Origin: DASXKD01 sp963806145
GTDB taxonomy: Bacteria > Actinomycetota > Actinomycetes > Streptosporangiales > Streptosporangiaceae
Length of the DNA: 64,000 nt
Direction of reading: 5' to 3'
Assembly (NCBI GenBank): GCA_963806145.1
Contig: CAWDXD010000024.1
Span: 40,304 to 104,303 of the forward strand
The position numbers and the translations under genes were made by a program. The notes under the pieces are model-generated. The model had not been told where the DNA came from. It saw only the letters and a program-made list of their open reading frames with translations, and ran no database searches. How positions within the stretch are numbered: the stretch's first letter is position 1; every line of letters begins with the position of its first letter. This document shows positions 17,271 through 25,958 of the stretch, piece after piece.

Positions 17271-18956
17271 ATGGCAGACGACATGGACGGCGCTTTCGCC
17301 AGCTACGCCGCGGCGACCCTCGGCGGCCTGCTGGAACTCCAGCCGGAGTGGGCCACCAGCGTCGGCGATCACCGGTACGACGACCGGCTCACCGTGGGCT
17401 CCGCCGCACACTATGAGCAGGCCAGCCGCTGGGCCGGCGACCGGCTGGCCGGGCTGGCGGGCATCGACGCCGATCACCTTTCCCCGCAGTACCAGGTGGA
17501 CGCGCAGATCCTGGCGAACCAGCTCTCCCGGCTTCGGTTCATGATCGGCGAACTGCGGGAGCACGAGTGGAATCCCATGGTCGCCAACCCCGGCAGGGCG
17601 ATCTACAACCTGCTCGCCCGCGACTTCGCGCCCCTGGCGGACCGGCTACGCAGCGCCACCCGGCGGCTCGCCATGCTGCCGGAGTCACTGGCCGCAGCCC
17701 GGTCGGTGCTTGGTGCCATGCCCGAGGTCCACATCGAGACGGCGCTCACCCAGTTCGCCGGAACCGAGCGGCTGCTCACCGGCGAACTCACCCGGTGGGC
17801 AGCGGAGGTCAATGGCGGCGAGGCGGACCTTTCGGCCGTCCTGCCGCAGGCCCTGGAGGCCCTTGCCGAGCACACCCGGTGGCTGGAGGAACGGCTGGCC
17901 AGCGGCCGGCGCGAGGGCTTCCGTGACCCACGGCTCGGCACCGAACTGTTCTCCCGCAAGCTGCGCCTGGTGCTTGACACCGAACTCCCCGCCGAGCAGA
18001 TCCTGGCCCGCGCCGAAGCCGACCTGGCCCGGATGACCGGGGAACTGGAGGTAGCAGCGGCCGAGTTCATGGAGACTCAGCCCGGCGCGGCCCTGGACAG
18101 GGCGGACGCGGTGCGCGCCGCTCTCGACTCGCTCGCCGCCGACGCGCCCGACGACGCCACCATTCTTGGTCTCGTCCGCGCGGCGTACATCGCTCAGCGT
18201 GAGTTCGTGGCCGCCCACGACCTGGTCACGGTGTTCGACGACCCGCTCGATGTGATCCCGATGCCGGAGATCGACCGGGGCGTGGCGGTCGCCTACTGTG
18301 ACTCACCGGGCCCGCTGGAGACGGCCGTGCTGCCCACGTTCATCGCCGTGTCACCGACACCGGAAGGCTGGACGCAGGAGCGGATCCGGTCGTTCTACCG
18401 CGAGTACAACCGGCACATGATCCACAACATCATGGTCCACGAGGCCATGCCCGGCCACGCCCTGCAACTCCAGCACTCCCGCAGGTTCACCGGCGCCACG
18501 CCGGTGCGCGCCGCCTGGCGGTCGGGCTCGTTCGTCGAGGGCTGGGCCGTCTACGCCGAGCAGGTCATGAACGCGCACGGCTACCGCGGCGAGGGCAACC
18601 CGGCCGCGCTGGCGACGCAACGGCTGAAGAGCAAGCTCAGGACCATCATCAATGCGATCATGGATACCCGCGTGCACTGCCTCGGGATGACCGAGGCGGA
18701 GGCCATGGACCTGATGACCGGCGCTGGCTACCAGGAGGAAGGCGAGGCGGCCGGCAAGTGGCGCCGCGTCCTGCTGACCTCCACCCAGCTTTCCACGTAC
18801 TACGTGGGCTTCCTCGAGGTCGACGGCCTGGCCACGGACCTGCGCCGGGAGCACCCTGAGTGGCCGGAACGGCAGTTGCACGACGCGATGCTCGCTCACG
18901 CCTCGCCTCCAGCCCGCCACCTGCGCACGCTGCTGGGCGCCCGCCCGGCGGGCTGA
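17271..18956 (+). CDS. DUF885 family protein, putative metal-dependent peptidase
   Basis: 561 residues, cytoplasmic (no signal peptide). Matches the DUF885 family by overall layout and the C-terminal signature MVHEAMPGHALQLQHSRR (about 385), a HExxxGH-like zinc-site motif, followed by FVEGWAVYAEQVM with the likely third ligand Glu. DUF885 members are usually regarded as metallopeptidase-like; no substrate is established. ATG 17271 follows a GGGGGG tract that can act as ribosome-binding site. GC is back to about 70 percent. Three bases separate it from the next methyltransferase gene. Confidence 0.85.
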   Translation: MADDMDGAFASYAAATLGGLLELQPEWATSVGDHRYDDRLTVGSAAHYEQASRWAGDRLAGLAGIDADHLSPQYQVDAQILANQLSRLRFMIGELREHEWNPMVANPGRAIYNLLARDFAPLADRLRSATRRLAMLPESLAAARSVLGAMPEVHIETALTQFAGTERLLTGELTRWAAEVNGGEADLSAVLPQALEALAEHTRWLEERLASGRREGFRDPRLGTELFSRKLRLVLDTELPAEQILARAEADLARMTGELEVAAAEFMETQPGAALDRADAVRAALDSLAADAPDDATILGLVRAAYIAQREFVAAHDLVTVFDDPLDVIPMPEIDRGVAVAYCDSPGPLETAVLPTFIAVSPTPEGWTQERIRSFYREYNRHMIHNIMVHEAMPGHALQLQHSRRFTGATPVRAAWRSGSFVEGWAVYAEQVMNAHGYRGEGNPAALATQRLKSKLRTIINAIMDTRVHCLGMTEAEAMDLMTGAGYQEEGEAAGKWRRVLLTSTQLSTYYVGFLEVDGLATDLRREHPEWPERQLHDAMLAHASPPARHLRTLLGARPAG

Positions 18957-18959
18957 GGC

Positions 18960-19805
18960 ATGCCGAGCGTGCTGCGGGTCTCCTCCCGCAACGCCCGCTT
19001 CCAGCAGTGGCAGGCCCTGCTCGGCAACAGGAACAAGCGGCAGCGCGCCGGGGAGTTCCTGGTCCAGGGGGTCCGGCCGATCACGCTCGCCGCCAGGTTC
19101 GGCTGGCGGTTCCGTGCGCTGATCCACGACTCGCAGCGCCCGCTGTCGCAATGGGCACAGGACCTGCTGCGCGACGCCGGGGCGGTGCGGGTGCCGATGG
19201 CGCCTGACCTGCTGGCCGAACTCGGCGAGAAGGACGAGGGCACCCCGGAGCTTGTCGCGGTCGTCGAGATGCCCGCCGATGACCTCGGCCGGATCGAGGC
19301 CGGCGACGGCTTCCTCGGCGTCGTGCTCGACCGCCCGGCCAGCCCGGGCAACATAGGCAGCGTCATCAGGTCCGCGGACGCGCTCGGCGCGCACGGGGTC
19401 GTCGTCACCGGGCACGCGGCCGACGTCTACGATCCGCGGTGCGTGCGGGCCAGCACCGGCTCGCTGTTCGCGCTGCCGGTGGTCCGGGTGCCCGGGCACC
19501 GCGAGGTGGCCGCCTGGGTGGCGGCGCAGCGTGCCCGGGGCTGCCCGGTCGTGCTGGCCGCCGCCGACGAGCGCGGTGACAAGGACGTGTTCGACTTCGA
19601 CTTCACCCAGCCGACGCTGCTGCTCGCGGGAAGCGAGAGCGCGGGGCTGAGCGCCGCGTGGCGCGAACTGTCCGACGTGGTGGTCCGCATCCCCATGGCC
19701 GGCGCCGCGAGTTCGCTGAACGTGGCGAGCGCGACCACGGCCGTCTTGTACGAGGCGGCCCGCCAGCGCCTGCTGGCACGGAAGGCCACCGAGCCCAGCT
19801 CTTGA
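18960..19805 (+). CDS. TrmH/SpoU-family RNA 2'-O-methyltransferase
   Basis: 281 residues. N-terminal RNA-binding part (NKRQRAGEFLVQGVRPITLA) and C-terminal SPOUT domain with motif 1 LDRPASPGNIGSVIRSADA (about 122), motif 2 LLLAGSESAGLSAAW (about 220) and motif 3 IPMAGAASSLNVASATTAVL (about 243). A second paralogue of the family in this window, shorter than RlmB and without its basic tail. Probably methylates a ribose in rRNA or tRNA; target unknown. Coupled to the DUF885 gene. Confidence 0.88.
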   Translation: MPSVLRVSSRNARFQQWQALLGNRNKRQRAGEFLVQGVRPITLAARFGWRFRALIHDSQRPLSQWAQDLLRDAGAVRVPMAPDLLAELGEKDEGTPELVAVVEMPADDLGRIEAGDGFLGVVLDRPASPGNIGSVIRSADALGAHGVVVTGHAADVYDPRCVRASTGSLFALPVVRVPGHREVAAWVAAQRARGCPVVLAAADERGDKDVFDFDFTQPTLLLAGSESAGLSAAWRELSDVVVRIPMAGAASSLNVASATTAVLYEAARQRLLARKATEPSS

Positions 19806-20085
19806 TTTGTGCAATACGGCGTCCCATGGCCGGCCGTGATCCGCAGCGCGCGCACGGCGAGCCGGGCTTCCCCAACCGGATCCCAACGGCGACCTGCTCT
19901 GCCGCGCGAGAATAGAGTGACCTGTGTGTGGCGCATGGCTGACCGGGCGACGTCTGCCTGTGCCGATGTGCGCGCACTCGGACGGCTTGTGACCCGCGTA
20001 GGCGCGATGACTTTCGCGGTCGTCGCGCGTCTCATCTCGACACGCCGTTAGCCAGGATGTCCCCTGGACAATGGAGGGATGCCTT

Positions 20086-20610
20086 ATGGAGATCACCAAT
20101 CTGGGTAAGGCGGATGGGCTGCCGCCAGTGGATTGGGCCGCAGTTGTTGAGCAGCTCGATGCGGGGTCGGCGCCAGCTCCGGACGCGGTGAACTCCCGCA
20201 CGACCTGGCTGTCCACCGTCAACGAGGACGGCAGCCCGCATGTGACCGCGGTCGGTGCCCTGTGGCTGGACGGCACGTTTTGGTTCCAGACGGGCGCAGG
20301 CACGCGGAAGGGGCGCAATGTCGCGCGCGATCCGCGCTGTTCGATCGCGGTGTCGGTCCGCGGCGCGGACGTCGTAGTCGAGGGTGACGCGGCGCGAGTG
20401 ACCGAGCCGGGCGCGGTGGCGCGTACTGCGAAGGCGTGGGCGGACAACGGCTGGCCGGCCGAGCCCGACGACAGCGGGTCGGGCATCACTGCCCCGTTCA
20501 ACGCACCGTCGCAAGGACCACCGCCGTGGAACGTGTATCGCATTGAGCCACGCTCGGCGATCGTGACCTTGGCGACGGAGCCGGGCGGCCTGACTCGCTT
20601 CCGGTTCTGA
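20086..20610 (+). CDS. Pyridoxamine 5'-phosphate oxidase-fold (PPOX) protein
   Basis: 174 residues with the split-barrel flavin/F420-binding fold: TTWLSTVNEDGSPHVTAVGALWLDGTFWF, split around residues 45-72, then GAGTRKGRNVARDPRCSIAVS and VVVEGDAARV. Actinobacterial members are often F420-dependent reductases or flavin-binding. ATG 20086 is preferred over 20071 because GGAGGG at 20073-20078 is well spaced for it. It stands alone, with gaps of about 280 and 240 bases on either side in which I find no gene. Confidence 0.85.
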   Translation: MEITNLGKADGLPPVDWAAVVEQLDAGSAPAPDAVNSRTTWLSTVNEDGSPHVTAVGALWLDGTFWFQTGAGTRKGRNVARDPRCSIAVSVRGADVVVEGDAARVTEPGAVARTAKAWADNGWPAEPDDSGSGITAPFNAPSQGPPPWNVYRIEPRSAIVTLATEPGGLTRFRF

Positions 20611-20847
20611 CGCTGGCCGGCCAGGGCTAGTCAGCTGCTCATGCCGGCCGCTGACCCGCGCCGGACCCTCGTTCCGGTAGTCGCCGGTATCAGCACGGCG
20701 CCGCCAGCCTCCTACAGATGAGGGATGCGTTATCCGCCAATCGGCCGATGACGCCCGGCGGTCCGGCCGTGACGCTGAGTACCTCGCTGCCGGGCCGCCG
20801 CTCACCAGGTGCGCGGGAGGCCGGGCACCGCGTGCGAGGGGGTCGCC

Positions 20848-21012
20848 ATGAAGCAGCTGAGGATCACCAAGCGGCATCGCCCGGACGGCTGGCGGCAGGA
20901 GCCGCTGCCGCTCGACCCGCGAGATCCCGACATCGTGCGGGCCAAGGAACTCGCCCGGCGTGCCGGTGCCGCGTCAGCGCGGCCCAGCCGCCCGGCGCGG
21001 GCCAGGGCCTGA
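20848..21012 (+). CDS. Small basic conserved hypothetical protein (54 aa)
   Basis: Starts MKQLRITKRHRPDGW and continues LPLDPRDPDIVRAKELARRAG. The pattern of a basic head, DPRDPDIV and an Ala/Arg tail resembles small uncharacterised actinobacterial proteins I have seen. GAGGGGG lies just upstream of the ATG. Function unknown; hydrophilic, no membrane segment. Confidence 0.5.
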   Translation: MKQLRITKRHRPDGWRQEPLPLDPRDPDIVRAKELARRAGAASARPSRPARARA

Positions 21013-21142
21013 CCGGAGCGGGCGGGGCTGATCCGGAAACGGCAGCCGCCGTGGACGGCCAGCGGCCGACCGTCGCGGGACAGCCCCGGCCGGCGCGCCG
21101 GGATACCTGTGCGGACCGCACCGGGGCACCCGCACGGGCGGC

Positions 21143-22129
21143 CTACCGTACCGTGTACGGGCCGGTGGAGACCGGGTGGTATCCCTTGGCGCCCACCGCG
21201 CGGGCCAGCGGGCTGCGCGGGTCCTCGCCGGCCTTGAGCAGGTCGAGCACATGGCGGAAGTCGTAGACGGGCATCCAGCCCAGTTCCGCGCGGGCGCGCT
21301 CGTTCACGTAGACCCGGTCGATGTGGCCGAACATCCGCCACCCCCGCCGCGCGTACTCCGCTTCGGCGTCGGGGAACAGGCGGCGCACCACCGCGGGCGC
21401 GTCGGCACGCAGCCCCGGCAGGTCGGCGGGGGTGAACGGCGTTGTCGCGCTGACGATGTAGCGCCCGAAACCGATCGCGGGCGCGCGGTCAAGCGCGAGC
21501 AGGTGGGCATCCACCACGTCCTGGATATCGGCACGCCGGTAGAGGAACTCGTTCGCCTTGATGTTGGCGTCAGGGTAGGCCGTGCGTAGCGCATCGACAT
21601 CGTCAGGCTCGGGAAAGAAGCGGGACGTGCGCAGGATCACGACGGGAAGGCCGTGGTCGGCGTGGATGAGCGCGCACAGGTCCTCCGCCGCTGTCTTCGT
21701 CACGCCGTAGATGTTCCGCGGTACCGGGGTGACCTCCTCGGTGATCCACGCCGCGGGCGCGCCCGGGGCCGGGGTGAGCGCCCGGCCGAAGGTGCTCGTG
21801 GTGCTGGTGAACACGAAACTGCCGACGCCCGCGGCGACGGCCTCCTGGAGCAGGGTCAGCGTCCCGGTGATGTTGGTGTCCACGAAGTCCTGGCGGCTGT
21901 GCGAGCCGACGTGCGGCTTGTGCAGCGTCGCCGGGTGCAGCACGGCGCTCACCCCGGCCAGGCAGCCGCGGACCGTGGCGCGGTCGGCGATGGAGCCGAC
22001 CGTGGTGGTGAACGGCGAGGCGAGCAGGTCAAGGCCCACGACGTCGCGGCCGCCGGCGCGCAGCACGCGCACCAGCGCCTCACCCAGGTGCCCGGCGCTG
22101 CCCGTTACCAGGACGCGGTCACCAGGCAT
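21143..22129 (-). CDS. NAD-dependent epimerase/dehydratase (extended SDR)
   Basis: 328 residues, Rossmann-fold nucleotide-sugar-type dehydrogenase. VLVTGSAGHLGEALVR (GxxGxxG, residues 6-21), the D-L of VVGLDLL, active-site Thr/Ser in FTSTTSTFG and the YxxxK motif IYGVTKTAAED. C-terminal half ends in VYDFRHVLDLL, as in UDP-glucose-4-epimerase relatives. The frame stays open far upstream, but homology begins at ATG 22129. Divergent from the S66 peptidase gene. Substrate unknown. Confidence 0.88.
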   Translation of the reverse strand: MPGDRVLVTGSAGHLGEALVRVLRAGGRDVVGLDLLASPFTTTVGSIADRATVRGCLAGVSAVLHPATLHKPHVGSHSRQDFVDTNITGTLTLLQEAVAAGVGSFVFTSTTSTFGRALTPAPGAPAAWITEEVTPVPRNIYGVTKTAAEDLCALIHADHGLPVVILRTSRFFPEPDDVDALRTAYPDANIKANEFLYRRADIQDVVDAHLLALDRAPAIGFGRYIVSATTPFTPADLPGLRADAPAVVRRLFPDAEAEYARRGWRMFGHIDRVYVNERARAELGWMPVYDFRHVLDLLKAGEDPRSPLARAVGAKGYHPVSTGPYTVR

Positions 22130-22285
22130 GCGCCTCACCCTACTGCCCGGGGACCCGGTCGCCGGGCCCGCGGGCGCACCTGCCCAGCGTGCCCGGCCCT
22201 GCCACATGCGGGCACCGTCGCCGGGCGCGGCCGCCATCCCGCTGACCGCGGCGCACGAGGTGGCTGGGCGTGGTGGGATGGTCAG

Positions 22286-23332
22286 GTGCGCCCACACCTG
22301 ACCATCCCTGGCAAGCTCGTCCCCGGCGACAAGGTCGCGGTGGTGTCGCCCTCGTTCGCCGCGCCGGGCCCCTTCCCCGAGGTACACGAACTGGCGATGA
22401 CCCGGCTCCGGGAAGAGATCGGGCTGGAGCCGGTGGAGTACCCGACCACCCGGCAACTGGGCGCCTCCCCGCAGGCCCGGGCGGATGACCTGATGGCGGC
22501 GTTCGCCGACCCGGACATCAAGGCCGTGCTGGCCACGATCGGCGGGGACGACCAGATCACCGTCCTGCCGTTCCTCGATCCCGATGTCGTGATGGCGAAT
22601 CCCAAGGCCTTCTTCGGCTACAGCGACAACACCAACCTGCTCAACTGGCTGTGGTATCACGGGGTCGCCGGGTATCACGGCGGATCGACCATGGTCCACC
22701 TCGGCCGCCCCGGCGGGCTCCACCCGGTGTCCACCGCCTCGCTGCGCGCGGCCCTCCTCGACGGTGGCGAGCTGCAGTTGCATGAGGTGGGCCGGTTCTG
22801 CGAGGTGGAGCTGAGCTGGGCGGACCCGGAGGGATTGCGCTATCCAGCGCCGACGTCCCCGGCCCCGGGCTGGGTGTGGCACCGGCCCGACCGGGTGGTG
22901 ACCGGGCCGACCTGGGGCGGCAACCTGGAAATCCTCCAGTGGAGTCTCGCCGTCGGGCGGTGGATCCGGCCGGCCGGGGACTACGCCGGATGCGTCCTGA
23001 TCCTGGAAACCTCCGAGGAGATGCCCTCGTCGGAGGAGGTCTTCCGGATCCTGCGCAACGCCGGCGAGCGCGGGCTGCTCGCACAGTTCCCGGCCGCGGT
23101 GGTCGGCACCGCCAAGGCGACCAGCATCGACCGGCCGGTCAGCCCGGACAAACGGGAGCCGTACCGGACCGCGCAGCGCGATGCGGTGCTTGCCGCGTTC
23201 GAGGCCTACAACCCCGAGGCGATGATCGTCTTCAACGTGGACATCGGCCACACCGACCCGCAGTGGGTGCTCCCGTACGGGGGCACGCTGACCGTCGACG
23301 GCCCGGCCGGCACCATCACCGCGTCGTACTAG
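22286..23332 (+). CDS. S66 family peptidase (LD-carboxypeptidase / MccF-like)
   Basis: 348 residues, cytoplasmic serine peptidase of clan SS. Nucleophile Ser in FFGYSDNTNL (about 114), Glu in LETSEEMPSSEE (about 240) and His in VDIGHTDPQWVLPYGG (about 315) form the Ser-Glu-His triad. Family members trim the terminal D-Ala from murein tetrapeptides (LdcA) or cleave microcin-C-type adenylates (MccF); the WGGNLEILQW and YPTTRQLG stretches look closer to MccF. Start GTG 22286 gives VRPHLTIPGKLVPGDKVAVVSPS. Could be recycling or self-immunity. Confidence 0.87.
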   Translation: MRPHLTIPGKLVPGDKVAVVSPSFAAPGPFPEVHELAMTRLREEIGLEPVEYPTTRQLGASPQARADDLMAAFADPDIKAVLATIGGDDQITVLPFLDPDVVMANPKAFFGYSDNTNLLNWLWYHGVAGYHGGSTMVHLGRPGGLHPVSTASLRAALLDGGELQLHEVGRFCEVELSWADPEGLRYPAPTSPAPGWVWHRPDRVVTGPTWGGNLEILQWSLAVGRWIRPAGDYAGCVLILETSEEMPSSEEVFRILRNAGERGLLAQFPAAVVGTAKATSIDRPVSPDKREPYRTAQRDAVLAAFEAYNPEAMIVFNVDIGHTDPQWVLPYGGTLTVDGPAGTITASY

Positions 23333-23514
23333 CCCGCCGTGTTTGTGGTGATCGTGCCAACGAGGCCCCTGTAGGGGCATCAACGTCACATTCATGCCTG
23401 CGGGGGCGCTACGGGCGAACCGCCGCGGAGCGCGGTCAGCGCCTGGCGGGACGGGTGCCGGCGCAGTTGACGAGCTAGATCCCGGCCGGTCCTACCCGGA
23501 GAAGGTGATTGTCA

Positions 23515-23657
23515 TGCTGGCCACTGAGCCAGGGCAGCCTTGCATGGTCTGCTCCTGCTCCGACCAACGGCGGTGCGGGACCATGACGCCGTCGATGACC
23601 TTACGTTCCATGCTGCAGGACGGGCAGGTCGCCCAGGTCCCGGCGGGAGCGGGCTGA
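23515..23657 (+). CDS. Possible small Cys-containing protein (46 aa)
   Basis: Reads MLATEPGQPCMVCSCSDQRRC and ends in a Gly/Ala-rich tail; four Cys within about 12 residues could bind a metal. GGAGAAGG lies about ten bases upstream. No family recognised, and in GC-rich DNA a frame of this size is not strong evidence. Confidence 0.25.
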
Positions 23658-24263
23658 GGTGAAGCCGTTCCTCGTGCTGCTGTCGGTGAGGTCAAGCGGC
23701 AATCCTTATCTTTGCGCGATTTCAACGCGAGGCCCTCTAATTCCGCGTGAGTTCTTCCACCTGCGCGCGAAATCAAGCGAGCCGGGCGACGCCCCGCGGG
23801 TCCTTCGCCGTGATACTTCCCCGTAGCCGAAGAACGCGAACGACCCGAGGTACCGGGAGATCAGCCGACCGCCGACTCCGGGTCGGCCTCGTCGTTGTCC
23901 AGGGCCAGGATACAGGGGCGCGGGCAGCATGCCCAGGCTGGCGATCTGGTCGCGGTTCACGCGGGCGCCGAAGGACCAAGCCAGCCTGAGCGGCGCCGAC
24001 CCGGCTACTGCGCGACCGATCTCAACGGCAGCAGCGGGTTCCGCGCCGCCGCGCAGGGTGCCGAGGTCAGCGTGCACCTGGCTACGCTGCCGCGGCGGCC
24101 CGTCTGGGGTGCTCTAGGGGCACCTGTGGACCACAGAGGGCCCAGAGGCCTCCGGCGTCCTCCCCTGGTAATCCCGGGGAGCCTTAGGCGGCCGCGCCAC
24201 TTACCATGAGGGGATGCGGTGGCATCGGCCGGTTTCAGCTCCTAGCTCCGTGATCGGGCGCCC
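23658..24263. other. 600-bp stretch without a supported gene
   Basis: Frames exist on both strands, but none has a recognisable domain. It contains a run of short GC-rich palindromes near 24116-24190. It separates the S66 gene from the REC-reductase gene and probably holds the latter's promoter, which I cannot place. Confidence 0.5.
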
Positions 24264-25958
24264 GTGACGGCCCCCAGCCCGCCGGACGGGCCAGCGGCAC
24301 CGGCACGCCCGGTCATCCTGACCGTGGACGACGACCCGGGCGTGTCCCGTGCCGTGGCCAGGGACCTGCGGCGCAAGTACGGGGAGCGGCACCGCATCGT
24401 GCGCGCGGAGTCCGCGGAGGCGGCCCTCGACACACTCCGGCAGATGAAGCTGCGCGGCGAGCAGGTGGCCGTGCTCCTGGCCGACTACCGGATGCCGGAG
24501 ATGAACGGCATCGAGTTCCTCGAACAGGCCATGGACATCTATCCCGCGGCCCGGCGGGCGCTGCTGACCGCCTATGCCGACACCGGCGCGGCCATCGAAG
24601 CGATCAACGTGGTGGACCTGGACTACTACCTGCTCAAGCCCTGGGACCCGCCCGAGGAGAAGCTCTACCCGGTGGTGGATTCGCTGCTGGAGTCGTGGCT
24701 GGCGGCGGATCACCGGCCGGTGCAGGAACTCAAGGTGGTAGGTCATCGCTGGTCGGCGCGTTCCTCGGAGGTCCGCGAGTTCCTGGCCCGCAACCAGGTG
24801 CCCTACCGCTGGTACCCCTCGGACGAACCGGAGGGGCAGCGGCTCCTGGACGCGGCGGAAGCGGACGGGATGACCCTGCCCGTGGTGATCACCGTGGACG
24901 GCGCGGCACTGGTCGGGCCCTCCGACTCCGAGCTTGCGGCCCGGGTGGGGCTGGCGACCACGCCGTCGGCGCAGTTCTACGATCTGGTGGTCATCGGCGG
25001 CGGCCCGGCCGGCCTGGGCGCGGCCGTCTACGGTGCCTCGGAGGGGCTGCGCACCGTCCTGGTGGAGCGGACCGCGACCGGCGGGCAGGCGGGCCAGAGC
25101 TCACGGATCGAGAACTACCTCGGTTTCCCCGACGGGGTGTCCGGGGCGCAGCTCACCGATCGGGCCCGGCGGCAGGCCACCAAGTTCGGCGCGGAACTGC
25201 TCACCACCCGTGAGGTGACCGGCCTGGAGGTGCACGGCCCGGCGCGGACGGTCCGGTTCTCCGACGGGACCGCGATCGACACCCACGCGGTAATTCTCGC
25301 GACCGGGGTGGCCTACCGGCAGCTCGCCGCGCCCGGCGTCGACGACCTCACCGGGCTGGGGGTCTTCTACGGGTCGGCGCTGACCGAGGCCACCACCTGC
25401 GCCGGCCACGACGTGTACATCGTCGGCGGGGCCAACTCGGCCGGCCAGGCGGCGGTGTACCTGTCCCGTGGCGCCAGATCGGTGACGATCCTGGTGCGCG
25501 GCCCGTCGCTGCGCAAATCCATGTCGCACTACCTGATCGAGCAGATCGAGAAGATCCCCAACATCACGGTGCGCACCTGCACCGTGATCGCCGAGGCCCA
25601 CGGTGACGGCCACCTGGAGCGGCTCACGCTGCGAGACAGCAATACCGGCAGTACCGAGGTGGTCGACGCGCAGTGGCTGTTCGTGTTCATCGGCGCGGCC
25701 CCGCTGACCGGCTGGCTCGACGGTGTCGTGCACCGGGACAAACGGGGCTTCGTGCTGGCCGGTCCCGACCTGCCGGTCGGCGGTGACTGGCTGGCCGGCT
25801 GGCCACTGGACCGGGCACCGTACCACCTGGAGGCCAGCGTGCCCGGCGTCTTCGTGGCCGGAGATGTCCGGGCGGAGTCCGCCAAGCGGGTCGCCTCGGC
25901 GGTGGGGGAGGGCGCGATGGCCGTCATGCTGGTACACCGCTACCTGGAGCGGACATGA
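24264..25958 (+). CDS. Response regulator fused to thioredoxin-reductase-like flavoprotein
   Basis: 564 residues, three parts. Residues 17-135 are a receiver domain (VILTVDDDPGVSRAVA, phospho-acceptor Asp74 in LLADYRMPEMNG, LLKPWDPP). Residues 150-230 are a glutaredoxin-like insert (REFLARNQVPYRWY). Residues 235-560 are a pyridine-nucleotide flavoprotein with FAD motif LVVIGGGPAGLGAAVYG, NAD(P)H motif VYIVGGANSAGQAAVYLS and the closing FVAGDVRAESAKRVASAVGEG. The redox CxxC of true thioredoxin reductases is absent (GVFYGSALTEATTCAGHDV). Known as a fused response regulator/thioredoxin-disulfide reductase. Overlaps the kinase gene by ATGA. Reads as a two-component output changing redox chemistry, not transcription; acceptor unknown. 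Confidence 0.9.
   Translation: MTAPSPPDGPAAPARPVILTVDDDPGVSRAVARDLRRKYGERHRIVRAESAEAALDTLRQMKLRGEQVAVLLADYRMPEMNGIEFLEQAMDIYPAARRALLTAYADTGAAIEAINVVDLDYYLLKPWDPPEEKLYPVVDSLLESWLAADHRPVQELKVVGHRWSARSSEVREFLARNQVPYRWYPSDEPEGQRLLDAAEADGMTLPVVITVDGAALVGPSDSELAARVGLATTPSAQFYDLVVIGGGPAGLGAAVYGASEGLRTVLVERTATGGQAGQSSRIENYLGFPDGVSGAQLTDRARRQATKFGAELLTTREVTGLEVHGPARTVRFSDGTAIDTHAVILATGVAYRQLAAPGVDDLTGLGVFYGSALTEATTCAGHDVYIVGGANSAGQAAVYLSRGARSVTILVRGPSLRKSMSHYLIEQIEKIPNITVRTCTVIAEAHGDGHLERLTLRDSNTGSTEVVDAQWLFVFIGAAPLTGWLDGVVHRDKRGFVLAGPDLPVGGDWLAGWPLDRAPYHLEASVPGVFVAGDVRAESAKRVASAVGEGAMAVMLVHRYLERT

Noticed and set aside
18351..20543. Very long antisense reading frame (about 730 codons) opposite the DUF885 and SpoU genes
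   Set aside because: Arg/Gly/Pro/His-rich composition with no domain, exactly opposite well-recognised genes; a GC-content shadow.
21143..23395. Extension of the SDR gene to 750 codons on the minus strand
   Set aside because: Homology to the SDR family begins at ATG 22129; the rest lies opposite the S66 peptidase and is low-complexity.
23706..24077. Minus-strand frame of 123 codons in the gap before the REC-reductase gene
   Set aside because: No recognisable domain, no ribosome-binding site and Arg/Gly-rich composition.
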